A program made the translations under genes and the position numbers. Shown piece by piece: positions 1-5,301 of a stretch of 6,187 nucleotides of DNA. Position 1 is the first letter of the stretch. Every line of letters begins with the position of its first letter. The notes beneath the pieces are model-generated. The model saw only the letters and a program-made list of their open reading frames with translations. It searched no databases and had not been told where the DNA came from. The stretch lies in NCBI GenBank assembly GCA_900753285.1, contig CAADYN010000078.1:1-6187 (forward strand), written 5' to 3'. The stretch comes from Clostridia bacterium (GTDB taxonomy: Bacteria; Bacillota; Clostridia; Oscillospirales; CAG-272).

Positions 1-292
1 CGCCGGTGTATTCCTCTGCGGTAAAGTCGTCCTTAACCGTACCGTATTCGGCGTTGGAGGAGCAGTAAATATTGAAGTCCGCTCCCTCGTAGGTAACGTC
101 GGGAAGGTCGGGAAGAATCTTTTCGGTTTCTTCCGTTGTGGTTTCTTCGCCTGTGGTTTCGGTGGTAGTCGTTGTGGTGCTGTCGCTGCTGCCTTTTGTT
201 TCCGCATTATTCGTCGATTCCGAGCAGGACGCGAAAGCAGGAAGAAGCATTGCGATGATCAGTGCGAAGGCAAGCGCTCTGTTGCGTTTCAT
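1..292 (-). CDS. Secreted lipoprotein, probable ABC importer solute-binding protein (5' part only)
   Basis: Partial gene: the start codon is at 292 and the reading frame runs off the left edge after 97 codons. Seen: a lipoprotein signal peptide with basic residues at 2-5, a hydrophobic core at about 6-18, and AFAS before Cys23, which fits the general lipobox pattern although Phe at -3 is less usual than Leu. A low-complexity Thr/Glu/Ser linker follows (about 31-57, including six Thr in a row), then a folded start at about 59 (ILPDLPDVTYEGADFNIY). A lipid anchor, flexible tether and 'LPD..YEG.-F-I' start are typical of extracellular solute-binding proteins of Clostridia, often for sugars. That assignment comes from family resemblance of a short stretch, and the substrate is unknown. 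The start is well supported by AAGGAGAA (plus-strand 301-308) 8 nt upstream, and a consensus-like promoter lies further upstream. It is not obviously linked to the pot operon at the other end. Confidence 0.65.
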   Translation of the reverse strand, partial: MKRNRALAFALIIAMLLPAFASCSESTNNAETKGSSDSTTTTTTETTGEETTTEETEKILPDLPDVTYEGADFNIYCSSNAEYGTVKDDFTAEEYTG

Positions 293-384
293 TTTTTGTT
301 TTCTCCTTAAAAAATTAAATCATTTTCGAGATAATACTAAATCGGTTGCACCCATACTGTATAAGTGGGCTTTATAACATTATA

Positions 385-413
385 TATATACCACATCGGC
401 GGCGATTAGTCAA
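385..413 (-). promoter_or_regulatory. Predicted sigma-A promoter of the lipoprotein gene
   Basis: On the minus strand a -35 box TTGACT (408-413) and a -10 box TATATA (385-390) are separated by 17 bp, each matching five of six consensus positions. A TATAAT also lies within the same TA run but at 23-bp spacing, too long for this -35. Transcription would start near 378, giving a leader of about 85 nt before the lipoprotein start codon at 292. Inferred from sequence match only. Confidence 0.6.
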
Positions 414-437
414 CATCGGACGACAGTTTTTTTGTAC

Positions 438-462
438 TTTTTATAAACATGAGTTATAAAAA
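438..462. repeat. Perfect 9-bp AT-rich inverted repeat upstream of the lipoprotein promoter
   Basis: TTTTTATAA (438-446) and TTATAAAAA (454-462) are perfect inverted copies separated by 7 nt. The element is 24 bp upstream of the lipoprotein promoter's -35 box on the minus strand, a position suited to an activator site or an AT-rich upstream element. Both arms are entirely A/T in an AT-rich region, so chance occurrence is not negligible. Confidence 0.35.
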
Positions 463-620
463 ATTAACATTTTCGGATTTCTCACGGATTTTTCCGTCGC
501 TTTGGTTAATCATGGTAAACGTCGGCTTGCATCGTTGTCAGCTATTTATTAGTTCTAAAATGCGCATAAGAATTTACACTCAAAGTCGGTTATAGACAAA
601 ATAATTTGCCCGCTGAAACA

Positions 621-659
621 ATACGGACTCATGCCGAAAATCACAGCGCAAGTCCGTAT
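621..659 (-). terminator. Possible weak terminator hairpin after the Tet-like GTPase gene
   Basis: ATACGGACT (621-629) and AGTCCGTAT (651-659) form a perfect 9-bp stem with a 21-nt loop. On the minus strand it begins 17 nt after the GTPase stop codon, the right place for a terminator. On that strand it is followed only by TGTTT rather than a clear T-run, and the loop is large. It could instead protect the 3' end or be a weak terminator. Confidence 0.35.
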
Positions 660-676
660 GTTACAGAATATTAACC

Positions 677-2722
677 TTACATATCGTCGATGGACAGCTG
701 ATAAGCACCGCGCGCCCAGAGTATCCATTTCGAGCGGTCAAGGGGATTCACTCCGCGTCTCGGATTAATATGCTCAAGTCCGTCGCGGCATTCCCTGTAT
801 CCGTGGAAGCTTACATTCAGCGAAGCCTTACCCGACGACATTGACGCGAGCTTTTCGGGGAACCCCATAGAAGTCGCAACGGGAACTATAGCTTCGACTA
901 CGCTTGTGTCACCGAAAGTCAGCGGCGAGTCGTATTCCCCGCCCATTTTCGATATCTCCGTAATGACCTTGCCGGAGAGATTCATCGGGCAGGATATTCT
1001 CATTTTAAGAAGCGGTTCGAGAATGGTAGATCCGAGCGACTGCATACCGTTCATGAAAGCCATGGGAGTGCAGACGAAAAAGTCAAGCGGGTGCGTGTGA
1101 ATGGTGTGGTGCTGTCCGCCGACGAGGGTACACTTGAAGTCCGTGACCTCCCATCCGTAAAGCCCCTGTTCGAGACAGCTGTAGAAGGAGGTGCGTATGT
1201 GCGTCTGATATCTGTAGAAAAGCTGATTCGACGGGAGCTTTCCGTGATATGACACACCGTATCCTCGCGGCATAGGCTCAAACTTGAACTGCACGACTGC
1301 CCAACACGGCTTCGGCATGGTATAGTCGGCATACGCGAATCCGCTTTTCGAGGGGGTTTCCTTATATATAACGGTCGGTGGAGCAAAGGTCGCCGCCATG
1401 TTGTATCTTTCACGGAGAAGCGAGTCGATAACCTCAAGCTGAATCTTGCCTGTCGTGGATATCGTAATGTCCTTCTGCCCGTTCTCCCACTTCGCGTCAA
1501 TGTACGGCTCCTCGTCCGAGAGTTCGCTGAGAGCCGCCGCAAGTGCAGGTATTTTCTCGGGATCGGAGTCGGCGGGCGTTACCTTTACTCTCAAAAACGG
1601 CGAGACGAGCTTATATTTTTCGCTTATGTCAAGTGAGCCGACAAACTGTCCCGTTTTAGCAGAGGGCAGTCCGCACAGCGCCGCGATGTCTCCCACTTCA
1701 ACTTCACCCGCGTCCGTGTATTTGCCGCCTTTTATCTTCTTTATCTGCGTGACCTTTTCGGATATCGGAGGCTTTTCCTCAAGCTGAACCGCGTCGTCCT
1801 CTTCCCCGTCGGGATTCTTTCGCTTTTCATCTATCGGACGCAGCAGCTTTATCTCATCGCGGTTCGTTATCTTTCCGCCGAAAAGTCTGACGTAGGATAT
1901 CTTGCCCATCTGCTTATCGTGCTCTATTTTAAAAATAATTCCGCAGAGTTCGTCGGTTGCGCGTCTGTCGGAGGATGGCATATATTCCGTCATGAAATCG
2001 CACAGTTCTCTCACGCCGAGTCCAAGCTTAGCCGAGCCGCACAGCACCGGAACAAGCCTGCACGCCGATATTTCAGCCTTCATTATCTCGCAAAGTCTCT
2101 CGTGCGGTATTTTTTCGTCTCCGAGGAAAGCTTCCGCCGCCTCATCATTCACTTCCGCTAAAGCTTCGAGCAGCTTTTCGTCAAATTCTTCACCGTCGAG
2201 CGACTTCACTTTAACGCTTTCGTATCCCTCTCCCTCCCATGAGACGACGGGAAAATAAGCTCGTCCTCCGCGGCTGCCGAGATCCTTTATCACAGCGGAT
2301 GTGTCCGAGCCTGCACGGTCGAGCTTATTCACGAAAACGAGCCGAGGCAGCTTTAAATCGTCCAGTGCCCGCAGAATATTCTCCGTATGCGCCCGCACTC
2401 CCTCGACTGCTGAAACAATAACTATAGCATAATCAAGCGCGGTGAGTGAACGCTCCACTTCTCCCGCAAAGTCCGTGTGTCCGGGGGTGTCTATGAGGTT
2501 TATGTTCACGCCGTTCCATTCTGCGGAGGCTGTCGAGGTTCTTACCGAAATTCCGCGGCGTCTTTCTATGTCGAGGTTGTCCGTCACGGCGTTTCCCTTG
2601 TCTACGCTTCCGGCTTCACGAACAGCTCCGGTAAGGTAGAGAAGCTGCTCGGTCAGAGTGGTTTTACCGGAGTCAACGTGCGCGAGAACTCCTATATTAT
2701 GGTAGATTTTTTTCTCTTTCAT
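677..2722 (-). CDS. Tet(M)/EF-G-like translational GTPase (ribosomal protection protein family)
   Basis: Complete 681-residue GTPase of the elongation factor G superfamily, closest in pattern to the Tet(M)/Tet(W)/Tet(O) ribosomal protection group (Tet(M) is about 640 residues). Seen: G1 AHVDSGKT (14-21), G2 region RGIS (56-59), G3 DTPGH (78-82), G4 NKLD (132-135) and G5 GSAK (229-232). A beta-barrel domain II follows (about 255-355) with a charged insertion near 298-330, then domain III (about 375-450), domain IV (about 452-575), domain V (about 576-640) and a basic C-terminal tail. Family members bind the ribosomal A-site region in the cytosol and hydrolyse GTP; resistance members dislodge tetracycline. 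Here the domain IV loop reads HHTIHTHPLDF (538-548) where Tet(M) has YYSPVSTPADF, so resistance cannot be assumed. The start matches the family's N terminus, but the nearest GGAG lies 17 nt upstream, which is far. It is divergent from the pot operon. The family call is firm; drug resistance is uncertain. Confidence 0.88.
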   Translation of the reverse strand: MKEKKIYHNIGVLAHVDSGKTTLTEQLLYLTGAVREAGSVDKGNAVTDNLDIERRRGISVRTSTASAEWNGVNINLIDTPGHTDFAGEVERSLTALDYAIVIVSAVEGVRAHTENILRALDDLKLPRLVFVNKLDRAGSDTSAVIKDLGSRGGRAYFPVVSWEGEGYESVKVKSLDGEEFDEKLLEALAEVNDEAAEAFLGDEKIPHERLCEIMKAEISACRLVPVLCGSAKLGLGVRELCDFMTEYMPSSDRRATDELCGIIFKIEHDKQMGKISYVRLFGGKITNRDEIKLLRPIDEKRKNPDGEEDDAVQLEEKPPISEKVTQIKKIKGGKYTDAGEVEVGDIAALCGLPSAKTGQFVGSLDISEKYKLVSPFLRVKVTPADSDPEKIPALAAALSELSDEEPYIDAKWENGQKDITISTTGKIQLEVIDSLLRERYNMAATFAPPTVIYKETPSKSGFAYADYTMPKPCWAVVQFKFEPMPRGYGVSYHGKLPSNQLFYRYQTHIRTSFYSCLEQGLYGWEVTDFKCTLVGGQHHTIHTHPLDFFVCTPMAFMNGMQSLGSTILEPLLKMRISCPMNLSGKVITEISKMGGEYDSPLTFGDTSVVEAIVPVATSMGFPEKLASMSSGKASLNVSFHGYRECRDGLEHINPRRGVNPLDRSKWILWARGAYQLSIDDM

Positions 2723-2851
2723 ATGCTGTGAAAATAATGCTCCAAAAAGGTTTTTTCTATTATATCACCGAGCGGAGAAGATTTCAATTAATACGCGGCA
2801 ATTTTTTAATTTATTTGGCGGGAATTTAATTATTCGGGCATAAACTGTTAT

Positions 2852-2881
2852 ATCATACAACGAGATGTGGATTTATGTCAA
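2852..2881 (-). promoter_or_regulatory. Predicted sigma-A promoter of the Tet-like GTPase gene
   Basis: On the minus strand a perfect -35 box TTGACA (2876-2881) is followed after 18 bp by TATGAT (2852-2857), five of six to the -10 consensus. Transcription would begin near 2845, giving a leader of about 120 nt before the start codon at 2722. That leader has no peptide resembling the tet(M) attenuator peptide; its only short frame reads MPE then stop. The -35 box coincides with one of the GTCA/TGAC elements of this region, so a protein bound there would block this promoter. Confidence 0.65.
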
Positions 2882-2917
2882 AAAATCGTCATATTGACAA
2901 AGGGCAAAATACGTCAA
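2876..2917. promoter_or_regulatory. Candidate operator: clustered GTCA/TGAC elements between divergent promoters
   Basis: Between and overlapping the two -35 boxes lie four copies of a GTCA/TGAC core: 2877-2880, 2888-2891, 2895-2898 (opposite orientation) and 2913-2916. TGTCAA (2876-2881) and TTGACA (2894-2899) are perfect inverted copies with a 12-nt gap, and CGTCAA begins at 2912, so the larger elements recur at 18-bp steps with alternating orientation. One copy doubles as the -35 box of the leftward promoter. The arrangement suggests a binding site for a dimeric regulator; no regulator gene is in the window and I cannot name the family. The short core could be partly fortuitous. Confidence 0.35.
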
Positions 2918-2922
2918 ATGTA

Positions 2923-2951
2923 TTGCCTTTCACGGAAAAAGATAGTATAAT
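2923..2951 (+). promoter_or_regulatory. Predicted sigma-A promoter of the pot operon
   Basis: A perfect -10 box TATAAT (2946-2951) is preceded at 17-bp spacing by TTGCCT (2923-2928), four of six to the -35 consensus. An imperfect dyad, AAAGGGCAAAATAC (2899-2912) against GTATTGCCTTT (2920-2930), covers the -35 box and may be part of an operator. Transcription would start near 2958, more than 350 nt before potA. I find no comparable promoter closer to potA, so the operon appears to carry a long leader. A second TTGACA at 2894 is too far (46 bp) to serve this -10. Confidence 0.55.
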
Positions 2952-3157
2952 TAATTTTGCACGATTTTTGCATCTGTGCTGACGTTTCCGGATTGCGCAA
3001 AGGCTTCCGGAATTTCCAAAACATCAAAACGCGTAATAAAATATATCCGAGAGGACGGTCAGTATCCCCCGGGTAAAGCATAAAGCGCGTTACAATTTAA
3101 TATTTGGTGTTCACATTCGGCAGTTTTTTGATGAAACCGAGGCTTATCCTTTGAGAT

Positions 3158-3214
3158 ATGTCTGAGAAATCACAGCTGCAATCGAGATACGGCGTTTTCG
3201 CCTTCGATTTGTAA
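3158..3214 (+). CDS. Possible leader peptide of 18 residues upstream of potA
   Basis: An ATG frame in the pot leader encodes MSEKSQLQSRYGVFAFDL and ends in TAA. It starts 3 nt after the stop of an even shorter frame, MKPRLIL (3131-3154). The stop lies 97 nt before potA, and the coding stretch contains the nested hairpin at 3180-3209, so ribosome movement through it would disrupt that fold. Leader peptides are known to control polyamine genes in enterobacteria (speFL upstream of speF-potE), which is the reason to list it. Against it: there is no good Shine-Dalgarno sequence before 3158, and frames this short occur often by chance. Confidence 0.15.
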   Translation: MSEKSQLQSRYGVFAFDL

Positions 3215-3284
3215 CACACTCTTTGCGGGGGTTGTGATTAGCCGTGTGTGGGTTCGCGCAGAGCTGTAATACGGCTTACGTGGT

Positions 3285-3302
3285 CTTTTGCCGCAAAGGG
3301 GG
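3285..3302 (+). promoter_or_regulatory. potA: potA ribosome binding site overlapped by a small hairpin
   Basis: AAAGGGGG (3295-3302) lies 9 nt before ATG 3312 and decides the start: the in-frame ATG at 3303 directly abuts it and the in-frame TTG at 3288 lies upstream of it. CTTTTG (3285-3290) can pair with CAAAGG (3294-3299) around the loop CCG, including one U-G pair, which would bury the first half of the ribosome binding site. The stem is short, so masking would be partial and might depend on the upstream fold. Confidence 0.45.
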
Positions 3303-3311
3303 ATGCAAAAA

Positions 3312-4436
3312 ATGAAAAAAAATATTATCGAACTTAAAAACATTTCAGTCAAATTCGACGACGACGTTATCCTTGACGACCTCAGCCTTTCTATAGGCGA
3401 CGGAGAATTCGTTACGTTTCTCGGTTCATCCGGCTGCGGAAAAACAACGACTCTTCGCATTATCGCGGGATTTCTGGAGCCTGATTCGGGGGAAGTGTTT
3501 TTTGATTCAAAGAACATGAGTGGTGTTCCTCCGTACAAGCGTGAGGTTAACACCATTTTTCAGCGTTACGCTCTTTTCCCGAACTACAACGTATTTGAAA
3601 ACATAGCGTACGGTCTCAGAGTCCGCCACGTCCCTGAGGCTGAAATCAAACAGAAGGTTTCCGAGATGCTGACCCTTGTAAACCTTGAAGGCTTTGAGAA
3701 GAGACACATATCAAAGCTCTCCGGCGGTCAGCAGCAAAGAGTTGCCATAGCGCGCGCTCTTGTGTTAAAGCCTAAGGTGCTGCTCCTTGACGAGCCTCTT
3801 GCCGCACTCGACTTAAAGCTGCGAAAGGATATGCAGAACGAGCTGAAAAACATTCAGAAAGCGCTCGGCATAACCTTTGTGTTCGTAACGCACGACCAGG
3901 AAGAAGCGCTCTCGATGTCGGACACCGTTGTTGTAATGAACGAAGGCAAGGTTCAGCAGATAGGCTCTCCAATCGACATTTACAACGAGCCGAAGAACGC
4001 CTTTGTCGCCGATTTCATCGGAGAATCAAATATTCTTGACGGCACGATGAAGGCTGACTACCGCGCGTACTTCTCGGGAAGAGAGTTCAAATGTCTCGAC
4101 GCAGGTTTCGGTGTGAACGAGCCTGTCGACATTGTTGTCCGTCCCGAAGACGTGGATATCGTGAAAAAGGGCGAGGGTATGCTTGACGGCATAGTTACCT
4201 CCGTCACGTTCCGCGGAGTACACTTTGAGATAATCGTCGACATCGGAGGATTTAAGTGGATGATACAGACGACGGACGAGCACAAGCCCGGTGAAGAGGT
4301 TGGTCTGTTCATTGAGCCTGACGCCATCCACGTTATGAAGAAGTCGAAGTATTCTGGCAAGTTCGGCGACTACAGCTCGTATTCGGATGAGCTTGACACA
4401 CTGAATCAGCTTCCGGAGGATGAGGATGATGAATAA
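3312..4436 (+). CDS. potA: Spermidine/putrescine ABC importer, ATP-binding subunit PotA
   Basis: This 374-residue ATPase energises polyamine uptake as a dimer on the cytoplasmic face of the PotB-PotC channel. Seen: Walker A GSSGCGKT (38-45), Q-loop FQRYALFPN (83-91), ABC signature LSGGQQQR (136-143), Walker B VLLLDEP (156-162), D-loop AALD (164-167) and switch His194 in VTHDQEEALSMSD. A C-terminal TOBE-type regulatory domain spans about 240-340, with VRPEDV at 276-281. Length and layout match E. coli PotA (378 residues). The tail after about 345 is Ser/Tyr-rich and ends in an acidic run (PEDEDDE). The start at 3312 is preferred because of AAAGGGGG 9 nt upstream. It is first in the operon, 33 nt before potB. 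The ATPase alone could belong to other carbohydrate or spermidine-type importers; the partner permeases make the Pot assignment strong. Confidence 0.93.
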   Translation: MKKNIIELKNISVKFDDDVILDDLSLSIGDGEFVTFLGSSGCGKTTTLRIIAGFLEPDSGEVFFDSKNMSGVPPYKREVNTIFQRYALFPNYNVFENIAYGLRVRHVPEAEIKQKVSEMLTLVNLEGFEKRHISKLSGGQQQRVAIARALVLKPKVLLLDEPLAALDLKLRKDMQNELKNIQKALGITFVFVTHDQEEALSMSDTVVVMNEGKVQQIGSPIDIYNEPKNAFVADFIGESNILDGTMKADYRAYFSGREFKCLDAGFGVNEPVDIVVRPEDVDIVKKGEGMLDGIVTSVTFRGVHFEIIVDIGGFKWMIQTTDEHKPGEEVGLFIEPDAIHVMKKSKYSGKFGDYSSYSDELDTLNQLPEDEDDE

Positions 4437-4469
4437 GCTCTTCTCTTCTGTTTGTGTCGGAGGTGCAAG

Positions 4470-5291
4470 ATGAAAAAAAGATCGCTCATGCAGCGTCTCC
4501 TCGGAGCACCTTACATCCTCTGGGCTGCGATATTCATTATCGTTCCGCTCATTATCGTAGTGTATTATTCCTTCACGGACTCGGCGGGTAACTTCACTCT
4601 TGACAACATCAAGGGTCTTGCCGGATACAAGGATATTTTTCTCATTTCAATAGAATATTCTCTCATCGCGACGGTAATAACTCTTCTTATATCGTATCCG
4701 TTCGCATACATCATGAGCCGCAAAAAAGAGTCCACACAGCGTATCATGATGATGCTCGTAATGCTGCCGATGTGGATGAACCTGCTTATCCGCACCTACT
4801 CATGGATGAACATTCTCGAGAAAAACGGCATTATAAACAATTTTCTCGCCCTCATCGGAGTTGAGTCGCTGAAAATGATAGGCACTCCGGGCGCGGTCAT
4901 CTTCGGTATGATATATAACTACATACCGTACATGATACTTCCGATATACTCCGTCATGGCAAAAATAGAGCCCAGCCTTCTTGAAGCCGCAGAGGACCTC
5001 GGTTCAAACGGTTTCTCGAAGCTGCGCAGGATAATTCTTCCGCTTTCCATGCCCGGCGTTGTTTCCGGATTTACCATGGTATTCGTCCCCTCTGTCAGCA
5101 CGTTCTACATTTCTCAAAAGCTCGGCGGAAAGATAATGCTCGTCGGAGACGCTATCGAAAAGCAGATTCAGTCGCTTTACAATTACAACCTCGGCGCGGC
5201 GCTGTCACTTGTGCTCATGGTGCTCATACTTCTCAGCATGGCTCTCATGAAGAAGTTTGCGGGCGACAGCGGCGACAACATTCTTGTATAG
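4470..5291 (+). CDS. potB: Spermidine/putrescine ABC importer, permease PotB
   Basis: This 273-residue inner-membrane permease (E. coli PotB is 275) forms half of the polyamine channel. Hydrophobic segments are seen at about 14-34, 64-84, 92-112, 140-165, 188-213 and 241-260, consistent with six membrane spans. The EAA motif that docks on the ATPase is at 172-196: EAAEDLGSNG, then ILPLSMPG. The STFYISQKLGG stretch (210-220) resembles the corresponding conserved segment of Firmicute PotB proteins. The start at 4470 follows GGAGG (4459-4463) with 6-nt spacing; the in-frame TTG at 4452 lies upstream of that site and is unlikely. It is 33 nt after potA, and its stop codon TAG shares its G with the potC ribosome binding site, so potB and potC translation may be coupled. 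Confidence 0.93.
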   Translation: MKKRSLMQRLLGAPYILWAAIFIIVPLIIVVYYSFTDSAGNFTLDNIKGLAGYKDIFLISIEYSLIATVITLLISYPFAYIMSRKKESTQRIMMMLVMLPMWMNLLIRTYSWMNILEKNGIINNFLALIGVESLKMIGTPGAVIFGMIYNYIPYMILPIYSVMAKIEPSLLEAAEDLGSNGFSKLRRIILPLSMPGVVSGFTMVFVPSVSTFYISQKLGGKIMLVGDAIEKQIQSLYNYNLGAALSLVLMVLILLSMALMKKFAGDSGDNILV

Positions 5292-5301
5292 GAGGGCGGA
5301 C

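Larger units (their letters stand above)
293..676. other. AT-rich intergenic region between two minus-strand genes
   Basis: This 384-bp stretch separates the Tet-like GTPase gene from the lipoprotein gene, both on the minus strand. It holds the lipoprotein ribosome binding site, the promoter at 385-413, the AT palindrome at 438-462, a short perfect hairpin ACGGA-TTTT-TCCGT at 484-497 and the 9-bp inverted repeat at 621-659. I see no convincing additional gene, tRNA or mobile-element end between 500 and 620. The layout suggests that the two genes are separate transcription units. Confidence 0.6.
2958..3311 (+). promoter_or_regulatory. Long, possibly structured 5' leader of the pot operon
   Basis: About 350 nt lie between the predicted transcription start and potA. 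Elements seen in order: TTCCGGA (2986-2992), the palindrome TTGCGCAA (2993-3000) and the palindrome TTCCGGAA (3005-3012), able to form a TTCCGG/CCGGAA stem; AACGCG (3028-3033) able to pair with CGCGTT (3086-3091); a nested hairpin with outer arms AATCGA (3180-3185) and TCGATT (3204-3209) and inner arms GGCG and CGCC around TTTT (3191-3202); ATACGGC twice (3187-3193 and 3269-3275), both complementary to GCCGTGT (3241-3247) allowing one G-U pair; and a hairpin over the potA ribosome binding site. It fits no riboswitch class I can identify. Mutually exclusive pairings leave room for a switch, but no intrinsic terminator with a T-run is evident. Confidence 0.35.

Noticed and set aside
138..377. 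A plus-strand frame opposite the lipoprotein gene.
   Set aside because: Antisense to the lipoprotein, with Val/Ser repeats that merely mirror its Thr/Glu linker, and no ribosome binding site.
484..497. ACGGA-TTTT-TCCGT hairpin as a transcription terminator.
   Set aside because: The stem is only 5 bp and neither strand has a T-run directly after it; it is also nearly 200 bp from the nearest gene end.
1051..1542. A 163-codon minus-strand frame overlapping the Tet-like GTPase gene out of frame.
   Set aside because: Its Arg/Ser-rich composition is typical of an out-of-frame shadow, and the overlapping GTPase frame has unmistakable family motifs throughout.
2723..2845. A tet(M)-style leader-peptide attenuator before the GTPase gene.
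   Set aside because: The leader contains no peptide of suitable length and no GC-rich terminator pair followed by T residues.
3046..3073. TCCGAGAGG followed by CCCGGG in the pot leader, reminiscent of the ykkC/guanidine-I riboswitch family.
   Set aside because: The upstream GGTTCCG-like block, the GGT before CCGAGAG, the ACGG block and the GGGA...GCCCGGGAG spacing of that family are absent or misplaced, and pot genes are not its usual targets. A covariance-model search would settle it.
3288..3311. Alternative potA starts at TTG 3288 or ATG 3303.
   Set aside because: Both ignore the AAAGGGGG ribosome binding site at 3295-3302, which is correctly spaced only for ATG 3312.
5257..5301. A potC start inside the end of potB at TTG 5257.
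   Set aside because: It would overlap potB by 35 nt with a rare start codon and no ribosome binding site; ATG 5302 has GGAGG at 6 nt and gives the usual PotC length.
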